Shown here in pieces: positions 49,108-59,395 of a stretch of 64,000 bases of DNA (position 1 is its first letter; every line of letters begins with the position of its first letter). A program made the position numbers and the translations under genes. The stretch comes from Gracilariopsis chorda. Taxonomy: Eukaryota > Rhodophyta > Florideophyceae > Gracilariales > Gracilariaceae. The stretch covers positions 62,001-126,000 of the forward strand of contig NBIV01000001.1 in NCBI GenBank assembly GCA_003194525.1. The letters are read 5' to 3'. The notes under the pieces are model-generated. The model ran no database searches, was not told the origin of the DNA, and was given only the letters and a program-made list of their open reading frames with translations.

Positions 49108-50880
49108 TCACATGGGACTGCTTTCTGTGTTTGGAAGTTGCGAACCGAGATGAGGTACAGGCGGTATACCAACCTGAATGCGTCCACTCGCAACAAGTTC
49201 CGCGAGCGAAGTAGCCACCTGTGGAAACGGTGTTCGGCACGCGTCAATCAGACTAACCGCATCCGGGGCGAAAGCGGTTTCTTTTGCTCTGGAAAGCGCC
49301 TTGACTGCGCGCATAGCCAATTGGTTAAGTTTTGCATGTACCTGACTTTTGGTTTTGTTGTGTGCGGCATCGTGCCACACCGGGGTTTGCGCGTTGATTT
49401 GTGCAGCCGGGATACAATATCGGATAACATCGATCCACAAGGAAGCTTCGATCAAGGTACGTCCCATTACTGACACGACGTTCTTAAATGCCATGAGGGC
49501 TTTCTTACACTTGCGATAAGCATTTGCATCGGGCACGAGACTTTCCAGGGGTTCACCGTCAGAAAGCACGCGGAAAATGGCGTCGCAGGACTTTTGACAC
49601 TCGGCCACAAAGTGGTTGATATCGACGCTTGGGATATTGTCCAGAACGGCCTTTTCGTGAACAGCGGAGGAATGCACGAGCTGCATCATGTGCTCGAAGA
49701 GCTGTTCCTTGGTACAGCATTTGAGACGCTTCCTCAACTTGGAGTACTTGTCTCGCGGCTTTGTGGTCTTCGCGGACTTTGCATGCATCGGTGGATGCTG
49801 AGTAGAAGTGGAGCCGGACGTGAGCTGGGACTTGGACTGGATGGAGGCCGCGTTTGTGAGGACGGAATGTGAAGAAAAGTGAGCGGATTGGCTGGGGTGA
49901 GATGGGTTGTTAGAAGAGGATTGAAGAGGATTGTGAGGATGGCGGGCGGGGGCGAGGGCGATGGGTCTTGACGACGGAAGCGACGAAGGTGTGCGCGGCG
50001 GGGAGCGGTGAGTGGAGTTGGTAGTGGAGGGCGTTGCGGCGGTGGTGGGGGTAGTCGATGACGGAAGCATGTGCAAAAGATTTGTCGGTTGCTGCGACGG
50101 AGTTTGAAAGGCTGGGAGCGAGTGCTGTTCGGTGGGCTGGTTGTGCAGCATGTTGGACTGCACGGAGGGAGCGTGGGTGCGGGATGGATGATGGTGGGCG
50201 TTGTTGAGGGACTTGCCACGGCGAATGTGGTGCGTTCCTGGCTGGCGCCTTGGGATGGGCTTGCGAATACATGAATCCGAGCGAGAAGGTGGTGAGGGTG
50301 AGGAGGCGTTGCCAGTGGTGTGGGATGAGGTTGGGGGGTGGGGATTAGACGATGGGAGGTGATTGGGGAGCGAGTGCAGTTGGGCGGTGGGCGGGAGGGC
50401 GGGTGCGGAGGCGGGGGTTGGAAGATACAGGGCGGAGTGCTGAGTTGCGAGGGTGGGGGAAAGACTGGACGGACTCGGTGACTGTTCGAGGAAGGAGAGG
50501 GCGGGTTGAGGTTGGGAGCGCGGGCTGAGAACGGGGCTTTGCAGGGCGTTTTGCGGGTGAGCGGGCAGTTGAGGTTGATCGGGTTGGGACTGGGTCCATA
50601 TGGTGTCGGTATCTGCAACGATGCAGGAGGGGCCAAGATTGGCAAAGGCGGGGGAGTCTACGGCGAGGGCGGAATCGTCGAAGGCGGTGGGGTCTGCGAA
50701 GAAGGAGGAGTCGGGGACTGAGGAGGTGGGGATTGGGGGGATTGGGGGGATAGCGGCGGCGGCATCGGCGGCGGCCTCGCCGGCGGCAGCGGCGACGGCG
50801 GCGATGGAGGAGGAGGAGGTGGGGAAGGTGACAGATTCCCACATGGGAAGAGAAGACGGGAACAAGTCGGCGGCGTCCAT
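49108..50880 (-). CDS. Cut8/STS1-like proteasome-tethering protein with long disordered N-terminus
   Basis: 590 residues from the ATG at 50880. Residues 1-370 are low-complexity Pro/Ser/Thr/His-rich with Ala runs, and no fold is expected. A basic patch (KPRDKYSKLRKRLK) precedes a helical C-terminal domain. Its segments are CTKEQLFEHMMQLVHSS, DINHFVAECQKSCDAIFRVL, DANAYRKCKKALMAFKNVVSVM, ASLWIDVIRYCI and VHAKLNQLAMRAVKALSRAKE. The six-helix pattern, starting with a xLxEx(L/M)xxLV element, resembles fission-yeast Cut8 and budding-yeast Sts1, which tether proteasomes to the nucleus. The resemblance is moderate and by eye. The long frame is unlikely to be chance because the C-terminal domain is clearly protein-like. 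Confidence 0.5.
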   Translation of the reverse strand: MDAADLFPSSLPMWESVTFPTSSSSIAAVAAAAGEAAADAAAAIPPIPPIPTSSVPDSSFFADPTAFDDSALAVDSPAFANLGPSCIVADTDTIWTQSQPDQPQLPAHPQNALQSPVLSPRSQPQPALSFLEQSPSPSSLSPTLATQHSALYLPTPASAPALPPTAQLHSLPNHLPSSNPHPPTSSHTTGNASSPSPPSRSDSCIRKPIPRRQPGTHHIRRGKSLNNAHHHPSRTHAPSVQSNMLHNQPTEQHSLPAFQTPSQQPTNLLHMLPSSTTPTTAATPSTTNSTHRSPPRTPSSLPSSRPIALAPARHPHNPLQSSSNNPSHPSQSAHFSSHSVLTNAASIQSKSQLTSGSTSTQHPPMHAKSAKTTKPRDKYSKLRKRLKCCTKEQLFEHMMQLVHSSAVHEKAVLDNIPSVDINHFVAECQKSCDAIFRVLSDGEPLESLVPDANAYRKCKKALMAFKNVVSVMGRTLIEASLWIDVIRYCIPAAQINAQTPVWHDAAHNKTKSQVHAKLNQLAMRAVKALSRAKETAFAPDAVSLIDACRTPFPQVATSLAELVASGRIQVGIPPVPHLGSQLPNTESSPM

Positions 50881-51021
50881 GATTAGGAGGAGGGGGGTTG
50901 GGGGATATAAGGAGGTAAGGAAGGTGGTACGTGATGGGGAGAAGGGTAAAGGAGGAGGGGGCAGTGCGAATATGAGAAGAAGCGGGGGTCAAGTTGAAGG
51001 GGAGTTGGTGCATAGGCGGGT

Positions 51022-51043
51022 GGGGGGGGGGGGGGGGGGGGGG
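51022..51043 (+). repeat. poly-G tract, 22 nt
   Basis: 142 bp upstream of the Cut8-like ATG; poly-C on that gene's coding strand. Confidence 0.95.
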
Positions 51044-52522
51044 AGGGGGGGAGGTGGATGGACGAGTTTGGAGGCGGGTGCGCCTCTGGACGGGGGCGAA
51101 GCGAAGCGCAGTGGGCGCGTGATGCCCTTCGTACATGCATCCGCCTTCATAGGCGCGAAGTGGCGCAGCGAGCGCGCCAGTTTTGTTGCAACATTTGTGC
51201 CGGCGCGCGCACCCGCGGCGACGGTGACGGCGACGCGTGGACGGGCGCTGTAAGACGATACGCCACGCGGCCGCGCTGTGCAACGTGTGCGCGCGTGGGT
51301 GGATGGCGCTGCGGCGCGCGCGCACACGCGCACGCGCCTATTGGGCGCGCGATATGGTTGACACTGTCAGCGCGACGCGCGCGCGAAGCGAGTTGTGCGT
51401 TTGCGGCCGATCGCATTGGCGCGGCCGCGCCACGGCGCCACGTGTGGCTGTAAGCGGGACGAGGCGCGAATGCTTACGGAGTGCTTACGGAGTGCTTACG
51501 GAGCGAGCTGGAGCGCGTGCGCGCGCGTCTCGAGGGTGCGCGTGTGCGGCGCGTGCTTGCGGCGCTGCGCCACGCTGCAGCGTGCAGCCGTTGCCACAGC
51601 CCGTTCGCACTGTGCACTATGGTAGCAATCATGCAGGCTCAATTTGAGGAATGGGTTAATTTGAGACGAGTTGGTTGCCAAAAAGATCGCTAACGTAGAG
51701 CAAAAACCTGTTTTTTGTTTTTGTAATTAGTCAATTTTTGGTTTTGTAAAATTGAGACTTCTAGCGCACATCCAAATTACAGGCGTTTGTCTATCAAAGT
51801 GTCAATGTCAGATGCGTTGTGTTTTTGAAAGTGCCAGAATCGTCAAAACTGTAGTTCGTTTCCAAGGCATGGAAACTTGAGAAAGTGAAGTACTCAAAGT
51901 TAAAAGCAGAAGAAGGAAAAGCGGTTAGACTGTACAAAGAAGCATATTAGCTATGGTAAACATTTCTTGTGTAGCTGTTGCCTTTTTGTCCAAAATACGC
52001 AGACCAAACGCCTTTGCCGTTAAAGAAAGCAATAATGTCCGTCATCTTAACTTTGCCGCAACTAATAAGTTAGTTTTGCAATAGTCTGTTCTGTTGTGGT
52101 TCAAACTAACAAGATCCAGTGCCACTATGACAGAAAAGAAGGCAGGTTTAAAGAGACGATAAAAAGTCCAACCTCGTCCTTGTCTCAAATTAACCCCCTT
52201 CTTCGTCTACCATCGATGCTGGCGTACCAAAAGCTGCGCAAAATTTTACATATTTTGAGGTCATTAATGTGTTCCGAATTAAGCCTTGCTGATTGCTACC
52301 CTTGGTACTAGCGCTCGCACACACACCAACTCCTTCTGCGAAGGTAGCAATCTACGGGTTATTGCTGTGGGAGCTCACTACCAACGGTACAAGTATCGCT
52401 GGACAAGCTCGCATCAGTGTCTGGCCGCACACTTTTGTAGCCCAGTCGTCTCAACATTGCTACCAATCCTACCCCTTCGTGCAACACACTACTCCAACTT
52501 GCTTTACTTGCATCATATACAC

Positions 52523-52527
<5 letters not shown>

Positions 52528-52569
<42 letters not shown>
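52528..52569 (+). repeat. (CT)21 microsatellite
   Basis: 42 bp of pure CT, 120 bp beyond the 3' end of the MAP kinase gene. Confidence 0.95.
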
Positions 52570-52572
<3 letters not shown>

Positions 52573-52685
52573 GCAGTCTTCCCCACTGGTCCCTCCCTCC
52601 GCCCCTCCCGCCCCACAGCCTACACAACAAGCCATCACACAACAAAAATTCAACGTGAATTGAAAATGAACCACAACTAACTTAC

Positions 52686-54065
52686 CTATCGCCGGTTGTA
52701 CTGCCCGAGTTCCGATTCCGACATCGTCACATGCTGTCGATGTGGGGCGTACCCTCCCACCCTCGTGCGCTCATTCCCTCCCGTCAAGTGCTCCATAACC
52801 TTTTCCTCCAACGTATCGTACCGCGAACGTCCCGCATCGCGTTGTTGCTGGAACCCGCTCATCTGCATGCCCACCCGATCCACAGCCGACTTGGTCTTGA
52901 ATCCGCGACCAATCGACCACCACCGCAGCGTTTCCGCCGAGTACTCCGGGTGATAATGCAGAATCTCCCTCAGAAACTCCTCGCGCATTTCCTGCGGCGT
53001 CAGCGGCTTTCTCTCAAACTCAAACTCCCACGCGGGCAGCGGCTGCGCCTGCGCGCCCAGTCCCAGGTGTCGGTACTCCGAAAAGTACGCGTGGTGAAGC
53101 GCGTCGTACGCCGAGATTCGTTCATCCGGGTCAAACGCCAGCATGCCGCGCAGCACGTCCACTGCAAGCGGGTGCGCGTTGTAGAACACTTGTTCCAGAG
53201 GGCGCGTAGGCTTGTTTGGGTTTTGAAATTGCATCAGCACGCGCTTTGCTTGCGGGTTGCGGAGCTTGTCGATGGCCTGAGCGGGCGGCGGCCCAATGAC
53301 GTCGGTGATGAGCTCAAATTGGTGTTTAGAGTTCTTTCCGGGGAACAGCACCTTGCCGTTGCCAAGCAGCTCGGCAAAGATGCAGCCGACGGACCACATG
53401 TCGATGGCGGTGGAGTAGTCGGTGAGGTACTCCATGATGAGCTCCGGGGCGCGGTACCAACGCGTTGCCACGTAGTCGGTCCAGAAACGAGTCTCGGGCC
53501 CGTTTTCAAAGGCGGCGCGTGCCAGACCAAAGTCGCATATCCGCAACTCGCACTTGGAGTTGATGAGAATGTTATTGGGCTTGAGGTCGCGGTGAAAGAC
53601 GCGCGCCGTGTGCATGAAGTGTATGCCGCGCAGCAGCTGGAACATGAAGTACTTGACGTGGTCGGGGCTGAGTGTGTTGGTTTTGGAGCGCAGCAAACGG
53701 TTGAGGTCGGTGGGCATGAGCTCGAAGACGACAAAGGTGTCGTTGAACTTGTCCAGTTTGCCGGGCAAGAGCACGTCCCTGACCTGGATGATGTTGTCAT
53801 GGTTGGAGAGCAGGCGCAGGAACTTGAGTTCGCGCAGGATGCGGGTGGCCATGGGGAAGGTGTCTAGGCAGCGCAGAATGCGCTTGACGGCGACGGCTTC
53901 CTTGGTCCTGGAGTCGATGGCGGAGCACACGATGCCGTAGGCGCCCTCGCCGATGAGGTTTGTGACGCGGTAGCGGTTGGCGGCGAGCGGGGCGTTGAAG
54001 AACTGGGCCTTGATGGTGTCCCTGCGACGGCGCTGTGCGACGGCCTGCTCGTCGGGGGTGGGCAT
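52686..54065 (-). CDS. TDY-type MAP kinase
   Basis: 459 residues from the ATG at 54065; the frame is open to 54398 only through a Pro-rich translation of the C-rich leader. The kinase domain has the Gly loop IGEGAYGIV (38-46), VAVKRI with K61, VFHRDLKPNNIL with D160, and DFG 178-180. The activation loop is FWTDYVATRWYRAPE, with phosphorylation sites T196 and Y198 in a TDY motif. It continues with GCIFAELL and a MAPK insert (PGKNSKHQFELITDVIG). TDY MAP kinases are the group-D type of plants and algae and resemble ERK7/8 (TEY) in having a C-terminal extension, here about 100 residues. The extension lacks a clear common-docking site. The gene is divergent from the AMBRA1-like gene. Confidence 0.93.
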   Translation of the reverse strand: MPTPDEQAVAQRRRRDTIKAQFFNAPLAANRYRVTNLIGEGAYGIVCSAIDSRTKEAVAVKRILRCLDTFPMATRILRELKFLRLLSNHDNIIQVRDVLLPGKLDKFNDTFVVFELMPTDLNRLLRSKTNTLSPDHVKYFMFQLLRGIHFMHTARVFHRDLKPNNILINSKCELRICDFGLARAAFENGPETRFWTDYVATRWYRAPELIMEYLTDYSTAIDMWSVGCIFAELLGNGKVLFPGKNSKHQFELITDVIGPPPAQAIDKLRNPQAKRVLMQFQNPNKPTRPLEQVFYNAHPLAVDVLRGMLAFDPDERISAYDALHHAYFSEYRHLGLGAQAQPLPAWEFEFERKPLTPQEMREEFLREILHYHPEYSAETLRWWSIGRGFKTKSAVDRVGMQMSGFQQQRDAGRSRYDTLEEKVMEHLTGGNERTRVGGYAPHRQHVTMSESELGQYNRR

Positions 54066-55445
54066 GTCGGAACGGTTGGGGAGAAGGAGCGCGTGTGTGG
54101 TTGGTGATATGGGGGGGGGGACAAAAATATGACGTGGGCGGGGTATGGGGAGAGCGAGGGGGAATTGGATGTATATAGGGGAAGGGAGGAGAAAAGTTAG
54201 AGAGAGTTTAGGGGGATGGGGGAGTGTTGGGGGGGGGGGGGGGTTGGGTAAGGGGTGGGGTGGGGGAGTTTTGGGGTGGGGGTGAGCAGGAGCGGTGGAC
54301 GGGGGGGGGGAGAAAAAGGAGGGGTGCGATTTTGACGAGTAGGTGGAGTGAAGGGGGGGGGGGGCTGGGGTGGGGCGGGGGTGTTTTGAAGTTAACACAT
54401 GGCGGGCGTTGGGCGAGTGCGGAAAATTTGGTCGAAATACGAGCGCGAGACAAGGGTAAGACGATGTACTTTTTTTTTTTATCTATGTTCACAATACACT
54501 CACTGTACGGGGGGGTGGTGTGTGAAGCTGGCGGTGGTGCTGCACGCTTGTGGGCGCGCGTGGTGTCGATAAGCGCCTCGGCTTGCAGCACGGCTCTCGC
54601 AGTGGCGCGCTCTCTCCTGCGACGCCGCTGCTGCGGCGCCTGGCCGCCAGGGCGCACTTGTGCAGCGGAGCGCGTCTGCAATGCGTGCGCAACATCGGCG
54701 CGCCTGACAGCGCACCTCCCCGGCGTACCACGCGTATCCACCCACCAACGCCACACCGCTGCGCACCCGCCGCCGAAAACAGCGCCGCCTCCAGAAATTT
54801 AAAAGCGCCCTGCCATAACACACAACGCAAGCGCTGACGTGCACCCGCTCCCTGCACGGTCGCCGCGCACGCCCGCTCTGTGCTTGTACATCGCACACTC
54901 GTGTGCCTTCTGTGTGCGTCAGCCGTCACAATACGCTGCAGCCGCTGCTGCGCGCTGCTGTGCGCTCCATGTAACCCAGCACCCCACCCCCCGCCTCCAA
55001 AACAATCCCCACAACAAAAACAAAAACAAAAACAAAACAAAAAAAAAAAAAGAAGAAAAAAGCTGCACAGCTGCTGCTGCGCTTTTCTCACCGCACCGCA
55101 CCCCCCCCCCCCCCCCAAACACCGACCCTCCATCCGCACCCCCCACCAACACCACGCAGCCTTTCATCGTCAATACCTATCCCCTTTCCAACCCCCCTCC
55201 CCCCCTTCATATCCCCTCCCCCAACCCCTCCCTTTCACTTTCCTGCCCCTATCCCCGCTCCCCTCCAACTCCTCCCCACCTCCTTACCCCATCCATTCCT
55301 CGCAACCCCTCCCACCATCTCCTATTTCTTCACTATCCCCCCACCCCTTCCCCCCTACTACACCCCCGTGCTCCCGCCTCTAGCAGCTCCCTTCTTCCCC
55401 GCACACACACACACACACACAGCCCCCCCCCCTCCCTCCCCCGTT
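54066..55445. promoter_or_regulatory. divergent promoter region with strand-switching C/G tracts
   Basis: 1.38 kb between the MAP kinase and AMBRA1-like starts. The left third has many G runs on the plus strand (54112-54120, 54231-54243, 54354-54363). The right third is C-rich (16 C at 55101-55116, a CA microsatellite near 55402). Each gene therefore has a C-rich coding-strand leader. The middle is CpG-rich. Overlapping open frames here are composition artefacts. Confidence 0.6.
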
Positions 55446-56933
55446 ATGCAAATCGACTTAACGTTAAGGTTCCACCCACCCGTCCCACAGCCCTATCACG
55501 TCCCCCACCTCCCCTCACCCGTCCCAGACCCCGATGCCGACATGTCTTCCGTTCGTCGTCGTCCCCGTCGACCCGCAACTTCCGGCTACACCTTCCTCCG
55601 CCACCGCGAACTCTCCTCCTCCGAAACAGTCACCCCCGCCCTCCACTCCTGGATGGAACACACCACCCTCATTCGCTTAGACACCGGTCGCTACGTCCAT
55701 CTAGACCGCGCAGTCCCTCTAGTCCGCAGCACAATCAGCATCGCATTCAGTCACGACGGTCGTTACTACGCTTCCACTCACGGCGACCACACCGTCAAGG
55801 TCTTCGAGTACCCATCTGGCAACCAAATTGCATGTCTAGACGGTCACCCCCGTACCCCCTGGACCGTTCGTTTTCACCCCTCCGACTCCTCCATTCTAGC
55901 CTCCGGCTGCATAGGCCATGACTGTCGCATATGGAACATTCCAAAGCGCACCTACATCCGTCGACACAACTTTGGCGCAAGCATTTCATGCGTCAGTTTC
56001 TCCCCGGACGGCTCCCTCTTGGCTGTCACCTCGGGCCGAAAATTGTTCCTGTGGAACTGGATGCAGCCCACCACCGATGGCGGCCGAAACACTTCCTTTG
56101 ACCTTGACGGTCATCATGGTCCGGGTATTCCACGGCACGTTATCGAGGGTCGCCAACCCTTTCACATGGTTGATTTCCACCCCTCTGGCACCATGCTCAT
56201 GACGGGCGAAAAGAACGAAACTCGCACCAACGTCTTAACCAACGACGCTCCCAATCCCACCAGGGAGCAGTTTACCCTCAAGCTCGTCATTCATCGTTTC
56301 GACCGCCGTCTGGGCGGCGAGCACTCTGAGCCCGTCCTGGTCGTCCCGCGTGCCGTTGCATACAATGACGCCGGCATTCACTTCTCCCCGTGCGGCACTA
56401 TGCTCGCTGCATGCATCCCCTGCGGTCAGACCAAGCAGTTTCATATTGCCGTTCTTTCGCTCGTCAAGAGAGGCTCAACCAACATCGGAACCGTTCTGTA
56501 CACCTCCCTGCTTGACGCTGGAAGGGTTAGTGCCCTCACCAACCTCAAGTTCTCTCCTACCTCTACTCATCTCCTCGCCGGCTTCTCGTTCCGCTCCACA
56601 AACCCCGTTTTGCGAGTTCAAGCAGAGCATTATGATGCTTCCGCAGGCGCACCGCATATTCTCGACAGACGCCCTCCGCAAATTCGTGTCGTTGACATCT
56701 ACCATATAAGCCCGCGATTCGAACTCATCAGAAGTTTGTGCGCGGATATGGACGTCAGTGAGGGGCATTCCGGTGGCCCGGAAGACGAGATCAACGTAGC
56801 CGTGTTTGCGCCAGCGGGCGGTATGGCCGATGGAATCGTTTACGGTACGCAAAAAGGTCGCATTCGTATGTTTCAACAGGCAATAGGCACAGTTGAAACC
56901 GTTCGGCCTGTGAAGCATGTCCTACAAAAATGA
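55446..56933 (+). CDS. AMBRA1/DCAF3-like WD40 protein
   Basis: 495 residues from the ATG at 55446; a second ATG at 55542 is equally possible. After a basic N-terminus, WD repeats begin RSTISIAFSHDGRYYASTHGDHTVKVF. They continue CLDGHPRTPWTVRFHPSDSSILASGC, HDCRIWN and ISCVSFSPDGSLLAVTSG. The GHxRTPWxVxFHP block is characteristic of AMBRA1, whose split propeller binds DDB1 in CRL4 ubiquitin ligases and which controls cyclin D turnover and autophagy in animals. Further blades lie near FHMVDFHPSGTMLMTGEKN, IHFSPCGTMLAAC, NLKFSPTSTHLLAGFS and the final VAVFAPAGGMADGIVYGTQKGRIRMF. The long disordered middle of animal AMBRA1 is absent, as in plant homologues. No introns are needed. Confidence 0.83.
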   Translation: MQIDLTLRFHPPVPQPYHVPHLPSPVPDPDADMSSVRRRPRRPATSGYTFLRHRELSSSETVTPALHSWMEHTTLIRLDTGRYVHLDRAVPLVRSTISIAFSHDGRYYASTHGDHTVKVFEYPSGNQIACLDGHPRTPWTVRFHPSDSSILASGCIGHDCRIWNIPKRTYIRRHNFGASISCVSFSPDGSLLAVTSGRKLFLWNWMQPTTDGGRNTSFDLDGHHGPGIPRHVIEGRQPFHMVDFHPSGTMLMTGEKNETRTNVLTNDAPNPTREQFTLKLVIHRFDRRLGGEHSEPVLVVPRAVAYNDAGIHFSPCGTMLAACIPCGQTKQFHIAVLSLVKRGSTNIGTVLYTSLLDAGRVSALTNLKFSPTSTHLLAGFSFRSTNPVLRVQAEHYDASAGAPHILDRRPPQIRVVDIYHISPRFELIRSLCADMDVSEGHSGGPEDEINVAVFAPAGGMADGIVYGTQKGRIRMFQQAIGTVETVRPVKHVLQK

Positions 56934-56951
56934 TGTTGCATGACACAGTCG

Positions 56952-56962
56952 TACCAAGGGTA
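56952..56962. promoter_or_regulatory. TACCAAGGGTA palindromic motif
   Basis: A perfect copy 19 bp after the stop codon of the AMBRA1-like gene. It is the only copy so close to a gene's 3' end, which shows that not all copies are upstream elements. Confidence 0.35.
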
Positions 56963-59395
56963 GCACTGTATGATTGCTCTAGCCGTGGATGTAGTTTTCA
57001 ATATTTTATTGCACCAATAGCTTGTATACTTTTTATCCGTCAGTGCCACAAGTGCAAAAATCTATCATACACTCCGAATTTCAACAAGTCCACTGAGTCG
57101 GCGCCTTCGCTGGCAGAGACTGACGCCAGGTCGAGATGAGTAGAATAATGGGCGGCTCCTAAAAATCAAACTGTGCCCTCCACGCAAATACCAATTTGGT
57201 AAAAGGGTACCATCGTGTATCTACCATCAGTCACTGAAATTCCAGAGCAAAGTGATGTTCCTCTTCTCCATCAAGAGGTATGGCCACCACCAATGCTCTA
57301 CTGGTCTTATTCCTAATTCGGCGTCAACGCCGCTCGATTTGATTTCGTGATAGACATACGTTGTACGTGCGGAACCGCCGAGAGATATATATTACAAGAT
57401 TTGCTCTTTTCACTCCGGCTAGTTCACACATCATGTTTCTTTTAACATATATGTGTGACACATTATTAACGTTAACTAGCACTGATCAAAGCACTTCTAT
57501 GTATGTTCTTAACCGCTTTAAATAACTTTATGATTAAAAGACCCGACATACTACAAACGAACTGCTTCAAAGACGTATCCACAGGCAAGGCCGTCCGCTG
57601 TCTTTGAGCGGAACACAGTGCTTAAGGCTTTTTCTTGCTTAATGTGGGCACCATCACAAGACGGTGACGCAGCAGGCCAAAATAAATGAAAATTTAGCCT
57701 AAAAAAGGTTTTCCTCGTAGCTCAAAGCCCCAAAAAATTGAAACGACACGAACAAAATATCAAACGAACAACCAATGCGGGGACCAAAAGGACTCAACTT
57801 GCAACGATAAAAACAAATTCAAATGAAAAGCAAAAGGCTCAATCCAAAGAAAAACTTCTTGATGCTTCCTGAAACGGCCCACAACTTAAGAATTATTTCA
57901 AGGGTCACTAAGAGTCAGACTCCCGGCTTCTGGTATTATACTTCGGATGTGAAGTGATTTTTGCAGCTTACCTCTTTCTACACCAACAAAAAGGAGGTGC
58001 TTACAATTATTACAAAGCTTGCAAAGGAAAGCTACTAACACCGGGATATGCTTTCACTCTATACCCGATCTGGCCCTTTTCAGGAGAGGTTGCACGGCAT
58101 GTCGCCTGCGGACAGCTTTCAATCAAGCACCTCCGTCCGGAAACCACCAAGTCTTTCGACCGTCACCCCTATCAGAGCAAAACTCATGTAGGGGCTCACA
58201 GATGACAGAAGCGCCTTTGGTACACACTACCCGTCTCCCGTCCACGCTAAGTGCGCTTCAGCCGGTCTCAATGGGGGTAATGCCCCATCCCAAATATTCA
58301 AAAAGTGGCAATCGTTTCAATTAGTGCGGTTGAGAGTTGATGGTTGATAGTAAAAGTTGAGACAGTTGTGGGGGTGACTACTTTGAAATGTGGTTCTTGA
58401 GATGAGTCGAATTCCGAGACTCAACTCGACCTTTTATAGAGTGGAAAAGCACACAAAACAACACATAAAAGCATTACTAATTTCTATCTACTCATTTGTG
58501 GGTCTAGGTTACTCCATTGGCTTCCAGAATTCTGTGGAGCTGCACACTGACAATTAGTAATTTAGTAACTTGTGGTGCAATGCCTAGTGATGGGAAAACA
58601 CGCCCAAGACGTTCGGGATCTTCCTCTCACGAGGGAAGCACAGCCAAAGAGCCCTTCCAGGGATGACACGACGAAGTCGGAAGTAAACCGAGGTCAACCT
58701 TCGCAACTAGCACAGGAAGGTGAATAGGTAAACCTGTAACACAGTGCAATACTCCGGTGAGGAGGGATGACTCCACACGGTGGCGCACACACGACAAATG
58801 TCAGTATGAGCCGCGGATAGCGGGAACTATCCTAAATAGGAGAGGGGAGATATAAAGGAATATGGAGGGAATGGGACAAAGGAAAGGGACGACAACGAGT
58901 CAGGCGAGTGGCTCGGGGAGGCCCGGCACTGCCAAGAAATATACCGTATACACGGGCGAAACCACAACAATGGGAACAATCCTCAAGAGGGGTATCTTGG
59001 CGAGCAAGGGGGTTGAGCACACCGTAGGCAACGGGATATCTCTCCTAAATGGAGTCGAGTACCACCGAAGGCGAATGAGCTCAGAGACAAGTTCTTGGAG
59101 TAGAACACCCTTGGTGGGCAAGATTTAATGGTGCGGCGGCCGCAAGGCCAGCGCACTAAGTAGTGTAGCTTCCCTAGTGTAATAACTAATTAAATGGATA
59201 ATTAAATAAATATATAACAACCACCCGTTCACTATCTATCCTTGCCTGCAACCCTTGCCAACGCCCGTGTTCCACGTGTACCACCGGTGTACCGGGCCAA
59301 CTCCTGCTCGCAGGCAATGCCACCTGGCACGTGGAAAAGTCATGTATGAACATGTATGAAAGCCGGTGCGACCGGGAAAGTTAACCCGTCCTCGG
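56963..59395. other. 2.4-kb gene-free interval
   Basis: An AT-rich first half without coding signal. The second half (about 58300-59390) has higher GC, a TATAGA-like box near 58434 and an inverted GAGTCGA...TCAACTCGA stretch. It may be the leader or LTR of the unknown element that follows, but no matching second copy was found. Confidence 0.4.

Larger units (their letters stand above)
50881..52685. other. 1.8-kb gene-free region with poly-G and GC-rich repeats
   Basis: It contains a poly-G run (51022-51043), a very GC-rich CpG-dense block (about 51170-51640) with a 3-copy GGAGTGCTTAC tandem near 51476, then an AT-rich stretch. TACC motifs lie at 52297-52307 (TACCCTTGGTA) and 52379-52389 (TACCAACGGTA). 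No gene recognised. Confidence 0.5.

Noticed and set aside
52731-53867. 378-codon plus-strand frame opposite the MAP kinase
   Set aside because: It is a shadow of the kinase gene produced by GC-rich third positions.
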